A stretch of 64,000 nt of DNA from AC-37 sp036389295 (GTDB lineage Bacteria; Actinomycetota; Thermoleophilia; Solirubrobacterales; Thermoleophilaceae). The notes below the pieces were generated by a model. The model had not been told where the DNA came from and ran no database searches. It saw only the letters and a list, made by a program, of their open reading frames with translations. The DNA lies in contig DASVQB010000003.1 in assembly GCA_036389295.1 (NCBI GenBank), positions 113,531 through 177,530 on the forward strand. The letters run 5' to 3'. A program made the translations under genes and the position numbers. This document shows, piece after piece, positions 34,324-42,572 of this stretch. Within the stretch, counting starts at the first letter, position 1, and every line of letters starts with the position of its first letter.

Positions 34324-34717
34324 CCGGACAGCGTCGCTGCGCGCCGTCGCGCGCATCCTGGTCCTGGGCTCGGGGGCGGCGCTGGCGGTGGCCGGCGCGC
34401 TCGCCGCGTCCGGTCGCTGGGGGCTCGCCGGGCTGGTGGCCAACTTCGCCGGGATCGCGACGCCGGCCGGGTTCGCCCTGCGCGCCCGGGCCGAGCGGCC
34501 CTCCCACTACGTCGGCGGCGACCGACGGCCCGCCCGGTCCCGCGCGCGGTCGCTGGCCGGCGCCCTTCCCCTGATGATCGCCTCGGGCGGCCTCATGTTC
34601 GCCGCGGGCTACGTGGGGAGCAGCGTGAGCTGGCTCCTCGCCGGCCCGCTGGTGCTGCTCGCCGGGCCGGTCGTGGCGGCCGCGTCCGGGCGCCACCGGC
34701 ACGTCCGGTCGGCCTGA
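34310..34717 (+). CDS. small hydrophobic membrane protein
   Basis: The 135-residue protein has four hydrophobic segments (ARILVLGSGAALAVAGALAASG, LAGLVANFAGIATPAGFAL, LPLMIASGGLMFAAGYVG, WLLAGPLVLLAGPVVAAASG) separated by a basic loop. ATG at 34310 lies inside the oxygenase gene, so translation is coupled. Function unknown; it could accompany the oxygenase in the membrane. Confidence 0.6.
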   Translation: MTSASRTASLRAVARILVLGSGAALAVAGALAASGRWGLAGLVANFAGIATPAGFALRARAERPSHYVGGDRRPARSRARSLAGALPLMIASGGLMFAAGYVGSSVSWLLAGPLVLLAGPVVAAASGRHRHVRSA

Positions 34718-34737
34718 CGCCCCGGGGCGCCTGCGCC

Positions 34738-36393
34738 TCAGAGGCCGGCGCGCCTCAGGTACCGCGCGAGCAGCCGCGGCTGGCGGACGAGGCCGCGGTC
34801 GGCGACCGCGACGAACCGGACCTTCCCGTGCCGGGCGCCCACGATCCGGTTGCTCCCCGGGGCGAGCGTCCAGAGGCTCGGGGCGACCGCGTGCCGCCGC
34901 GGGTACGCGCGCAGGAACTTGCGCACGGAAGTGCCCGGCCGCACCCTGCCCTCGTGGCCCCGCGCGGTCGACGCGACCAGCCGCGCTCGGCCGGCCTTCC
35001 CGAACACCGCGGCGACGCTGCCGGTGGAGCCCTGCACGCACCAGCGGTAGACGTGGTGCAGGAGCTGCGCCGGCTGCACCTTCACCCAGCTCAGCATCCG
35101 CTGGCGCGTGTCGCCGACCCGCACCCGCCCGACGCTGCGCGACCCGAGCGGCAGGTGCCCGCTGAGGCACTTCGCGGTCGACTGGGCGCCGGCGCACGTG
35201 AGGTCCGCGGTCGTCTCGCTCGCCATGCCGTGCCCCGCGTGGGGATCGGCCGCGGGCGCCGCGCCCCCGGCGATCGTCGGCTTGAAGAGCGGGGCCGCGG
35301 TGTCGCCGACGTACGCGTCCAGCACCGCCCAGCGGGCGGGGTTGAACGGCGGCGTCAACGACGTCGAGTTCGTGACGAGCAGCGAGCCGCAGCCGTCGAA
35401 GGCGACGCCCAGCGGGTCCTCGTAGGGGACGTCGCGGGCGGTGTTCTCCTCGGCGCTCGGGAAGGCCCGCTCCTCCTTCAGCGACCCGCCCTCGCCCGGG
35501 CCGAGGATCGAGACCTGGTTCGGCCCGGCCAGCGCCACGTACAGCTTGCCGCTGGCCCCGAACGCGAGCCCGAACGGGAACGAGCGGGCGGGGTAGCGGA
35601 AGACCTCCTGGAGGTCGGTGGGCGACGGCGAGTCGGCGAGCGGCAGCCGGTAGATCAGCCCGTTGCCGGAGGTGGCGGGGAAGCTCGACAGCGCGAGGCT
35701 GAAGTAGAGGAACTTCCCGGACGGGTCGATCCGGATGCCGGACGGGCCGAAGGCGTAGCCCGCGAGCCGCGGGTCCTGGAACCACAGCTGGCCCTGCCCG
35801 CCGCCGGGCGGCACGCGCCAGATCGCGGCGATGTTCTGGTCGGTCACGTACGCGGCGCCGGACTTGTCGAAGACGATGTCGAACGGCATCGAGGAGACCC
35901 CGCCGACCGATCCGGGGAACGTCGCGTAGTCCTCGTGCGTGCCCGTGACCGGGTCGATCCGGACGATGCGGCCGTTCATGTCGACCACGTAGACGCGCCT
36001 GGCCGAGTCGACCGCCACGCCGGCGTGCGTCATCACCGGGTGGTTGCCGGAGTTGTGCTCGTGGTCGACGGCGATCACGTGGTTGGCGAGCAGCTTGCGC
36101 GTCGCCAGGTCGAAGACGAACAGCTGAGGATCGGAGCTCTGGCCGACGCCGGCGGTCGAGACGAGGACGCGGTCGCCGTCGACCGCGATCCCGGCGGGCT
36201 GGCCGGGCTCCGGGACCGGCGCGAACACGCGCGTGTCGCCGACCGGACGCGCCTGCTCCGCCTGCCCGCCGGTCGCCGCGAGCACCACGACGAGGAGCGA
36301 CAGCATCGGGGCGAGCACGATCCGGCGCCGGCGACCCGACGCGAAGCGCCGTCCCGCCGAGCCGTCACGCGCGCGCACGGCGTGTCGCCGCAT
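34738..36393 (-). CDS. secreted ScyD/ScyE-like NHL beta-propeller protein
   Basis: The 551-residue protein has a hydrophobic N-terminal segment (RIVLAPMLSLLVVVLAATGG) and six-bladed NHL-type repeats: AGIAVDGDRVLVSTAG, AGVAVDSARRVYVVDM, FDIVFDKSGAAYVTDQ, SGIRIDPSGKFLYFSL, FGLAFGASGKLYVALAG, LGVAFDGCGSLLVTNS. A His-rich loop (DPHAGHGM) and a C-terminal Arg-rich beta domain (SVGRVRVGDTRQRMLSWVKV) follow. Similar proteins accompany scytonemin or polymer metabolism; no catalytic residues identified. ATG at 36393 is preceded by GGGGGG; the frame is open to 36447. Confidence 0.7.
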   Translation of the reverse strand: MRRHAVRARDGSAGRRFASGRRRRIVLAPMLSLLVVVLAATGGQAEQARPVGDTRVFAPVPEPGQPAGIAVDGDRVLVSTAGVGQSSDPQLFVFDLATRKLLANHVIAVDHEHNSGNHPVMTHAGVAVDSARRVYVVDMNGRIVRIDPVTGTHEDYATFPGSVGGVSSMPFDIVFDKSGAAYVTDQNIAAIWRVPPGGGQGQLWFQDPRLAGYAFGPSGIRIDPSGKFLYFSLALSSFPATSGNGLIYRLPLADSPSPTDLQEVFRYPARSFPFGLAFGASGKLYVALAGPNQVSILGPGEGGSLKEERAFPSAEENTARDVPYEDPLGVAFDGCGSLLVTNSTSLTPPFNPARWAVLDAYVGDTAAPLFKPTIAGGAAPAADPHAGHGMASETTADLTCAGAQSTAKCLSGHLPLGSRSVGRVRVGDTRQRMLSWVKVQPAQLLHHVYRWCVQGSTGSVAAVFGKAGRARLVASTARGHEGRVRPGTSVRKFLRAYPRRHAVAPSLWTLAPGSNRIVGARHGKVRFVAVADRGLVRQPRLLARYLRRAGL

Positions 36394-36473
36394 GCCCCCC
36401 CGCTCGGACACGATGCGGCAGCGTACCAGAGCCATTGCTGAGCGCAAAACGGTAACCGAGCGGCTGGCGAAAG

Positions 36474-36523
36474 CCCCCCGAGCCGGGGGGTCGAGGGCCG
36501 CCCGGGCGGGTGGCCCGGGCGGC
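36474..36523 (-). terminator. double hairpin after secreted paralogue A
   Basis: On the minus strand GCCGCCCGGGC pairs with GCCCGGGCGGC (36497-36507 with 36513-36523, 11 bp), then CCCCCC-GGCTC-GGGGGG (36474-36490) followed by CTTTCG. This is the only copy followed by a T run. Confidence 0.6.
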
Positions 36524-36549
36524 TTCCCCCTGGATTCCCGGCGCGTCGC

Positions 36550-37098
36550 CTACCCCTTGATCGTCGGCGCCGTGGCGACCGTGACGTTCACGTTCAGGCT
36601 CGTCACCGTGTTGCCGTCGAGGCAGCCCTGCGCCACCGCCACCTGGTCGTTCTGGCCGAAGAACGACGCCCGGCCGGCCGCCTGGCCTCCCTCGTCGCCG
36701 GTGATCGCGACGGCGTTCTGCGCCGCCACGGCCGCGAGGCTGAGCCTGCCGGAGAGCTGGTTGTCGCCGCTCGTTATGGCGCTGAACGTGGCCACGAACG
36801 GAGCGTCGAGCGACGAGCCCAGCACGCCGCACGAGATCGGGCCGTGAGCGTCGACGTGCGCGGAGACCGGCGTGTCCTGGACCAGCTGGCCGTTCAGGAG
36901 GCCCGTGCACTTGCCTCCGTTCGGGTGGGTGTCGAACGACCAGTCCATCTCCTGCGGCACGAACTTCAGCGGCACGCCGAACGTGGACGCGCCGTCGAAC
37001 GAGCACTCGCCGGCGAACTTGACCGTCGCCGCGGCGGGAGCCGCGTTCGCGGCGACGGCGATGCCGGCGACCAGCATCGCGAGGATGATGCGCTTCAA
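36550..37098 (-). CDS. secreted four-cysteine-motif protein, paralogue A (TTG start)
   Basis: The 182-residue protein starts with TTG at 37098, with GGAGGGG seven bases upstream. It has a signal peptide (KRIILAMLVAGIAVAANAAPAAA) and the family pattern shared with three neighbours: CSFDG, CTG-x2-NG, DAHGPISCG, a GRASFFGQ block and CLDGNT. The five Cys positions could form disulphides. The mature part is beta-rich. Function unknown. It is separated from the other three copies by a CarS-like gene and is the most divergent of the set, lacking the QTV/L-NLHL block. Confidence 0.7.
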   Translation of the reverse strand: MKRIILAMLVAGIAVAANAAPAAATVKFAGECSFDGASTFGVPLKFVPQEMDWSFDTHPNGGKCTGLLNGQLVQDTPVSAHVDAHGPISCGVLGSSLDAPFVATFSAITSGDNQLSGRLSLAAVAAQNAVAITGDEGGQAAGRASFFGQNDQVAVAQGCLDGNTVTSLNVNVTVATAPTIKG

Positions 37099-37196
37099 GA
37101 TTGCCCCTCCTGAGTCGGTGCGCTGGCGCGGAGGGCCAGCGTCGGGGCGCTCGTACCCCCGGGCGAAAGCGTCCAAACGCGGTCTCGCGAGCCGGC

Positions 37197-37748
37197 TCAG
37201 ATCGGCGCGCTGCGGGCGCCGATCGCGTAGCCGACGACGTTCACCACGAGGTGCACGGCGGCGACGATGGCCAACCCCGCGAGGGCGACGTCGAGCGGCG
37301 CGAGCCAGATCGGGGCGAGGGCCGCCAGGATCCCGGGTACGAAGTCGGCCTGGTCGTAGAGCGCGATCGCCACCCCGAGCGGCGAGCGCCGGCGCCGGCC
37401 GGGCTCGATGCCGAGCTGGCGCTTGGCGAAGCTGTTCGGCAGCTCGCCGACGACCGTCCCGAGCCCGGCCAGGAGGCCGAGCGCCAGCGGCCCCGCCTCC
37501 CTCACCTCGCCCGGCAGCCACGAGCGGTAGCGGTCCCACTGCCACAGGAGCAGCGCCGCGAGGACGACGCCGCAGAGCATGACGAGCGCCCCGCGCCAGG
37601 TCTTGTTGTCGCCGAGGACGCGGCGGCCCCGGAACGTCGCCCCGCCGTCGATCGGCCGCCGCAGGCCCGGCAGCAGGTCGTAGCGGAGCACCGGCGCGTG
37701 GAGCACGAGCGCGCCGAGCACGGGCAGGAATATCGAGAGCTCCTCCAT
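37197..37748 (-). CDS. CDP-archaeol synthase (DUF46/CarS)-like membrane protein
   Basis: The 183-residue protein has four to five membrane segments. RPIDGGATFRGRRVLGDNKTWRGALVMLCGVV is the family signature (Lys/Arg-Pro-x-D...G-D-x-K-T-W-R-G), and GELPNSFAKRQLGIEPGRRR plus DQADFVPG is the second conserved stretch. Family members activate lipid phosphates with CTP. In a bacterium the lipid is unlikely to be archaeol; a polyprenyl or diacylglycerol substrate is possible. It interrupts the tandem set of secreted paralogues. Confidence 0.7.
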   Translation of the reverse strand: MEELSIFLPVLGALVLHAPVLRYDLLPGLRRPIDGGATFRGRRVLGDNKTWRGALVMLCGVVLAALLLWQWDRYRSWLPGEVREAGPLALGLLAGLGTVVGELPNSFAKRQLGIEPGRRRRSPLGVAIALYDQADFVPGILAALAPIWLAPLDVALAGLAIVAAVHLVVNVVGYAIGARSAPI

Positions 37749-37828
37749 CGTTCGCCGGCGGCGCGCGCGGAGGCTACCGCGGGCGCCGGGCCGGTCCTGC
37801 GTCGTCCGGCCCGGCGCGTCGCGGGCTG

Positions 37829-37858
37829 CGGCGGCCGCGCGTCGAGGCGCGGCCGCCG
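37829..37858 (-). terminator. hairpin after secreted paralogue B
   Basis: Perfect 12-bp stem, arms 37829-37840 and 37847-37858 with a 6-base loop, 11 bp downstream of the gene's stop on the minus strand. Confidence 0.6.
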
Positions 37859-37868
37859 GCAGGCACGG

Positions 37869-38441
37869 CTAGCCCTTGAGCGGGCTCGCGGTCGCGAAGG
37901 CGTGGTTCGCCTTCAGGTGGTAGATCGTGGTGCCGTCGATGCAGCCCTCGAGCAGCGGCACCCCGTTCTGCTGGATGAACGTCGTGCGGCCCAGGGCGTC
38001 GCCCGAGTGGTCGCCGGACAGGTGCAGCGTGTTGACGACCGTCTGCACGAGCTGGAAGTCGCCCGTGAGCGTCTTGTCGCCGCGCCGGATCGCGCTGAAC
38101 CCGATGCTGAACCGGCCGTCCAGCGACCAGCCGACCGTGCAGCCCACGGGGCCGCTCGCGTCGAACCGGAGCGTCGCCGGCGTCTCGACGTACTCGTCGC
38201 CGTTGATCAGGCCGGTGCAGTTCCCGGCGGAGATGAACGTCCACTGGAGCCCTTCCTTCGGCGTCAGGCCGACGGGCTTGCTGAACGTGGCGTCGCCGTC
38301 GAACGAGCAGGTGCCGATCAGCGTCGACGGCCCGTTCAAGGGCCCGTCGGCGCTGCCGGAGTCGTCCTGGGCGCTCGCCGGCGCCGCGGCGAAGGCCGCG
38401 AGCGCTGCCGCTGACAGCACCGCGAGAGTGGTGCGCTTCAA
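37869..38441 (-). CDS. secreted four-cysteine-motif protein, paralogue B (TTG start)
   Basis: The 190-residue protein starts with TTG at 38441. The signal peptide is KRTTLAVLSAAALAAFAAAPASAQ. After an Asp/Ser spacer come the family blocks: GTCSFDGDATFSKPVGLTPKEGLQW, NCTGLINGDEYVETPATLRFDASGPVGCTVGWSLDGRFSIGFSAI, TLTGDFQLVQTVVNTLHLSGDHSGDALGRTTFIQQNGVPLLEGCIDGTTIYHL. It is close to paralogue C over nearly its whole length, so duplication looks recent. Function is unknown; probably cell-surface or secreted. Confidence 0.75.
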   Translation of the reverse strand: MKRTTLAVLSAAALAAFAAAPASAQDDSGSADGPLNGPSTLIGTCSFDGDATFSKPVGLTPKEGLQWTFISAGNCTGLINGDEYVETPATLRFDASGPVGCTVGWSLDGRFSIGFSAIRRGDKTLTGDFQLVQTVVNTLHLSGDHSGDALGRTTFIQQNGVPLLEGCIDGTTIYHLKANHAFATASPLKG

Positions 38442-38461
38442 GGTGTCCCCCCTTGTCGATC

Positions 38462-38491
38462 GGAGGGCTGGCCGTCCGAGGCCGGCCCTCC
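38462..38491 (-). terminator. hairpin after secreted paralogue C
   Basis: 12-bp stem with one G-U pair: arms 38462-38473 and 38480-38491, loop of six bases, 30 bp after the stop. Confidence 0.55.
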
Positions 38492-38520
38492 ATGGTTTCG
38501 TTCCTCCGTGCCCGGTGCCT

Positions 38521-39060
38521 CTAGCCCTTGAGCGCCGCGGCCACGAAGGCGTGATTCGCCTTCAACTCGTAGATCGTCGTTCCGTCGATGCAGCCCGTGA
38601 GCAGCGGCACGCCGTTCTGCTGGATGAACGTCGTGCGGCCCAGGGCGTGGCCGGAGCCGTCGCCCTGGAGGTGCAGCGTGTTGACGACGGTCTGCACGAG
38701 CTGGAAGTCGCCCGTGAGCGTCGTGTCCCCGCTCGTGACCTCGGTGAGCTCGATCGAGAACCGACCGTTCAGCGACCAGCCGACCGTGCAGCCCACGGGG
38801 CCGCTCGCGTCGAACCGGAGCGTCGCCGGCGTCTCGACGTACTCGCCGCCGTTGATCACGCCGGTGCAGTTCCCGGCCGAGATGAACGTCCACTGGAGCC
38901 CCTGCTTCGGCGTCAGGCCGACGGGCTTGCTGAACGTGGCGTCGCCGTCGAACGAGCACGTCCCGGTGAGCGCGGCCGGCGCGGCCGAGGCGGTGGCCGG
39001 AATCGCGGCAAGGGCCGCGAACGACGCGGCTGCCAGCACCGCGAGGGTGGTGCGTTTCAA
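38521..39060 (-). CDS. secreted four-cysteine-motif protein, paralogue C (TTG start)
   Basis: The 179-residue protein starts with TTG at 39060 after GGGGGACACC. It is the near-twin of paralogue B, with the same TGTCSFDGDATFSKPVGLTPKQGLQW, NCTGVINGGEYVETP, GPVGCTVGWSLNGRFS, QLVQTVVNTLHL and GCIDGTTIYEL blocks, but lacks the Asp/Ser spacer after the signal peptide. Differences cluster in the GRFSIELTEVTSGDTT stretch. The TTG start recurs in A, B and C, while D uses ATG. Confidence 0.75.
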   Translation of the reverse strand: MKRTTLAVLAAASFAALAAIPATASAAPAALTGTCSFDGDATFSKPVGLTPKQGLQWTFISAGNCTGVINGGEYVETPATLRFDASGPVGCTVGWSLNGRFSIELTEVTSGDTTLTGDFQLVQTVVNTLHLQGDGSGHALGRTTFIQQNGVPLLTGCIDGTTIYELKANHAFVAAALKG

Positions 39061-39207
39061 GGTGTCCCCCCCTTGTATTGAACCGCCGGCCGTTCGAGAC
39101 CGGCGATGGTGTCATCGCGCCTCCGCGGATGCGGAGGATACGAGCGCTTTACCCCCCCTGGCGGGTGACGAAACTCACCAATTGGGAGGGGCACCCGGAA
39201 CGAACGG

Positions 39208-39244
39208 GCGCCGGGCCGGCCCACGATCGGGGCCGGCCCGGCGC
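39208..39244 (-). terminator. hairpin after secreted paralogue D
   Basis: Perfect 14-bp stem: arms 39208-39221 and 39231-39244 (GCGCCGGGCCGGCC), loop of nine bases, 27 bp after the stop. Confidence 0.6.
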
Positions 39245-39270
39245 GCCATGTTCGTCCGGGTTCGCCGCGG

Positions 39271-39828
39271 CTAGCCGCTGAGCGGGCCGTGCATGGCGAA
39301 CGTGTTGGTCGCCTGCAGGCTGTAGATCGTGTTGCCGTCGATGCAGTCGGGGACGGCGTAGGTGTTCTGGAAGAACGTCGACTGCCCCTCGGCGGTCCCG
39401 CCCGCGTCGCCCTTCAGGAACAGGTTGTTCAGGACGGTCTGGACGAGGTAGAGGTCGCCGGTCAGCTTGCGGTCGCCGGCCGTGTCCAGGAACGTGATCT
39501 GGAACCGGGCGTCGTTCGTGTAGCCGTACGTGCACGAGACCGGGCCGTGTGCGTCGATGGCCCACTCGGCCGGCGTGTTCACGACGGTCTTGCCGTTCAC
39601 GACGCCGCTGCACGTCCCGGTCGCCCGGAACCGCCAGTCCATGTCCTGCGGGTAGACGCGGATCGGCAGCTCGAAGTTCGCGGTGCCGTCGAACTTGCAG
39701 CTGCCGTCGATGGTCGCCGGCGCCTTCGGCGCCAGCGCGGTGCCCGAGTCGTCCTGGGCGTTCGCCGGCGCCGCGAGGGCGAAGGCGGCCAGTACGGCGG
39801 CAGGCACCGCAAGGGTGAAGCGCTTCAT
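39271..39828 (-). CDS. secreted four-cysteine-motif protein, paralogue D (ATG start)
   Basis: The 185-residue protein starts with ATG at 39828; signal peptide KRFTLAVPAAVLAAFALAAPANAQ. Shared blocks: GSCKFDGTANFELPIRVYPQDMDWRF, CSGVVNGKTVVNTPAEWAIDAHGPVSCTYGYTNDARFQITF, LYLVQTVLNNLFLKGDAGGTAEGQSTFFQNTYAVPDCIDGNTIYSLQATN. It is intermediate between A (PQ-MDW, DAHGP) and B/C (LVQTV, DDSG). Likely secreted and disulphide-linked. Function unknown. Confidence 0.75.
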   Translation of the reverse strand: MKRFTLAVPAAVLAAFALAAPANAQDDSGTALAPKAPATIDGSCKFDGTANFELPIRVYPQDMDWRFRATGTCSGVVNGKTVVNTPAEWAIDAHGPVSCTYGYTNDARFQITFLDTAGDRKLTGDLYLVQTVLNNLFLKGDAGGTAEGQSTFFQNTYAVPDCIDGNTIYSLQATNTFAMHGPLSG

Positions 39829-40218
39829 GAGGGATCCCCCCTGTTCGTTCGCGCCGGTTCTCGGGCCGGCGCTGATTTCGCAGCGGTCCCCCGGCGGGGC
39901 GGGGGTACCGCCCGCCGGTATCCCCCATCTGTCGGGATGCAAACCCTCCAATTGATGGGTGGGCTATTGGGCCTGCGTGCCAGGCGCAGCCGACTGCCTT
40001 TGCTGAGCGGGACGGGCGCGGGGGAGCGGCGAGCGGCGAGCGGCGGAGGGGCGGGGCGGACGCGCGGGGCGGGGAGCGCGACGCGAGGCGGCGAAGGCGG
40101 GGCAGCGCGGCGAGCGGCGGACGCGCGGGGCGGGGAGCGGCGCGGGGCGGCGGAGGCGGGGGACGCGCGCGGCGGCGGACGCGGGGGCCGGGCGGGGGCC
40201 GCTCCATAGAATCGCCCG
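39829..40218. other. intergenic region with a 198-base T-free tract and a 23-bp direct repeat
   Basis: 40005-40202 contains no T on the plus strand (G, C and A only) and is very G-rich with many GGGG runs. A 23-bp sequence occurs twice, at 40056-40078 and 40117-40139. It lies immediately before the spermidine-synthase-like gene. A smaller hairpin near 39847-39867 lies in the leader of paralogue D. No gene on either strand is convincing here. Confidence 0.6.
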
Positions 40219-42561
40219 ATGCCGAAGCCGCCGCTGCGGGCCCTGCTCGGCGTCGGCCTCGTGTCGGGCGCGACGCTGGCGCTCCAGGTCCTCCTGACGC
40301 GCCTCCTCTCGGCGGTCCTCTTCTACCACTTCGGCTTCCTGGCGATCTCGCTCGCGCTGCTCGGGATCGGGGCCGGCGCGCTGGCCGTGTACGTGCGCCC
40401 GGGGCTCGTCGACCGCTGGCCGGTGGAGCGCGCGCTGGCCGGCGCCGCGGTCGCGTTCGCGCTGCTCGAGCCGGTGGTCACGGCGGTGCTCGTCCGGCTC
40501 GACTACACCTACACGGAGGTCACCGCCGGCTTCGCGGCGCGGCTCGGGCTGGCGTGCCTGCTCGCCACGCTGCCGTTCCTTGCGGGGGGCGTGGCGCTGG
40601 CCGTCGCGATCCGCGCCTACACGCCGGCGATCGGGCGCGTCTACGCGTTCGACCTGGCGGGCGCGGCGCTCGGAGCGGCGGCGGCGGTCCCGCTGCTGTG
40701 GGAGCTCGACGCGCCGACGCTGATGGTCGCGCTCGGCCTGGTCGGCGGGGCGGCGGCGCTGCTGTTCGGCGGCCTTCGCAGGGCCGCCCTCGCGGCGCTC
40801 GCCTTCGCGGCGGCGGCGACCGTCCTCGCCGGGGCCACCTCGCTCTACGACCTCCGCACGCCCGGGCCGACTCCCGAGGTCGAGCGCTGGACGCCGATCA
40901 GCCGGGTGGTCGCCTACCGGCCGCTCGGCAACTCGCCGAACGGGCTCGTGGCCTACGACCGCGTTATCGGCGAGATCGTCCCGTACCGGCGCGGCGACCC
41001 GCTCCCCGACTGGCGCCGCACGCAGGAGGGGCCGCAGAGCGTCGGCTACGAGGTGACCGGCCCTGGACGGGCCCTGATCATCGGGGGCGGCGGCGGCCGC
41101 GACCTCCTGACCGCGCTCGCCGAGCGCCAGCGGGTCGACGTGATCGAGCTGAACCGGCGGATCCGCGACGTGGTGGACCGCGACATGCGCTCGTTCTCCG
41201 GCGCGCCGTACTCGCTGCCGGGCGTCAGCACCGAGATCGGCGACGGCCGCTCGACGCTGGCCGAGCGCGACGACCGCTACGACCAGGTCCACCTCGGCTT
41301 CACCGACACCTACAGCGCGAACTCCGCCCAGGCCTTCGCGCTGACCGAGAACAACCTCTACACGGTCGAGGCGTTCGAGGAGTACCTCGACCACCTGACG
41401 CCGGGCGGGATCCTGAACGTCTCGCGGCCGCACCGCGACACCGGGAACGAGGCGCTGCGCGCCACGGTCCTGGCCCTCGAGGCGCTCCGCCGCCGCGGCG
41501 CCGAGAGCCCGCGCCGCCACGTCGCGGTCCTGCTCGGCGACTACGCGAACCCGTTCAACTCGTTCCGCTACGGCACGGTGCTGGTGAAGCGCGAGCCGTT
41601 CACCGGCGCCGAGCTGCGCCGGATCCGCGCGCTCGCGCGGCAGCGGTCCGAGGGGGTCGCGTTCGCGCCGGGCGGCCCGTACGCCGGCGAGTGGGCGGCG
41701 CTCGCCCGCGCCCCGTCCGCGCGGACGTTCTGCGAGCGGGCCGAGTACGACCTCTGCCCGCCGACCGACGACCGGCCGTTCTTCTTCAACATCCGCCGGC
41801 TGGGCGACCTCGGCAGCGGCGCCACCCGCGGCAGCCTGCGCGTGCCCGACCCCGTCCTGGTCCTGGCCGTCACGCTCGCGGTCCTCCTCGCCCTCTCCAC
41901 GCTCGCGTTCGTGCTGCCGCTGCGACTCGCCCCGCGCGACGGCCGCCCGCCGGCCCGCGAGCTCCTGTTCTTCGCCGCGATCGGGCTCGGCTACCTCGTG
42001 CTCGAGGTCGTCCTGATCCAGCGCTTCGTGCTGTTCCTCGGGTTCCCCACATACGCGCTGTCGGTGGTGCTGTTCGCGCTGCTCCTGTTCACCGGCCTCG
42101 GCGCGCACCTCTCCACGCGCGCGCGGGGGGACGCGCGCCGGCGGCTGACCGTCGCCCTCGCCGTCGGCATCTGCCTGATCGGCGCCGCCGCCTACGGGCT
42201 CCAGCCGCTCCTGCGCGCGCTGATCGACCTCCCGTTCGCCGCGCGCGTGGCCACGACCGTCGCCCTGCTCGCCCCGGTGGGCGCGGTCCTCGGGGCCGCG
42301 ATGCCGCTCGGGCTGCTGCGGCTGGCCGCCCTCCACCCGGCGGGCGTGACCTGGGCGTGGGCGATCAACGGCATCGCGTCGGTGGTGGCGTCCGCGCTGG
42401 CCGTGGTGGTGGCGATCAACTGGGGCTTCGCCGTGGCGACCCTGGCCGCCGCCGCCTGCTACGCGGGCGCCCTCCTGCACGTGTGGCTCGGCCGCTGGCC
42501 CGATCCGCCGGCGGAGGGCGAGCGCGCGGCAGGCGAGCCGGCGCGGGCGGCCGCCGCGTAG
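40219..42561 (+). CDS. membrane-bound spermidine synthase-like protein
   Basis: The 780-residue protein has about seven membrane helices at the N-terminus (GVGLVSGATLALQVLLTRLLSAVLFYHFGFLAISLALLGIG...), a central methyltransferase-like domain with GPGRALIIGGGGGRDLLTALAERQRVDVIELN (the spermidine-synthase nucleotide/SAM motif, about residues 275-310) and DRYDQVHLGFTDTYSANSAQAFALTENNLYTVEAFEEYLDHLTPGGIL, then more helices (LLFFAAIGLGYLVLEVVLIQRFVLFLGFPTYALSVVL). Family: membrane-associated polyamine aminopropyltransferase-like. Substrate unproven. The start ATG at 40219 follows the T-free tract. Confidence 0.85.
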   Translation: MPKPPLRALLGVGLVSGATLALQVLLTRLLSAVLFYHFGFLAISLALLGIGAGALAVYVRPGLVDRWPVERALAGAAVAFALLEPVVTAVLVRLDYTYTEVTAGFAARLGLACLLATLPFLAGGVALAVAIRAYTPAIGRVYAFDLAGAALGAAAAVPLLWELDAPTLMVALGLVGGAAALLFGGLRRAALAALAFAAAATVLAGATSLYDLRTPGPTPEVERWTPISRVVAYRPLGNSPNGLVAYDRVIGEIVPYRRGDPLPDWRRTQEGPQSVGYEVTGPGRALIIGGGGGRDLLTALAERQRVDVIELNRRIRDVVDRDMRSFSGAPYSLPGVSTEIGDGRSTLAERDDRYDQVHLGFTDTYSANSAQAFALTENNLYTVEAFEEYLDHLTPGGILNVSRPHRDTGNEALRATVLALEALRRRGAESPRRHVAVLLGDYANPFNSFRYGTVLVKREPFTGAELRRIRALARQRSEGVAFAPGGPYAGEWAALARAPSARTFCERAEYDLCPPTDDRPFFFNIRRLGDLGSGATRGSLRVPDPVLVLAVTLAVLLALSTLAFVLPLRLAPRDGRPPARELLFFAAIGLGYLVLEVVLIQRFVLFLGFPTYALSVVLFALLLFTGLGAHLSTRARGDARRRLTVALAVGICLIGAAAYGLQPLLRALIDLPFAARVATTVALLAPVGAVLGAAMPLGLLRLAALHPAGVTWAWAINGIASVVASALAVVVAINWGFAVATLAAAACYAGALLHVWLGRWPDPPAEGERAAGEPARAAAA

Positions 42562-42572
42562 AGTCCGCCGGC

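Noticed and set aside
39964..42480. 838-codon minus-strand open frame opposite the spermidine-synthase-like gene
   Set aside because: Antisense shadow rich in Arg/Glu/Val with no recognisable motif; the plus-strand gene has clear domains.
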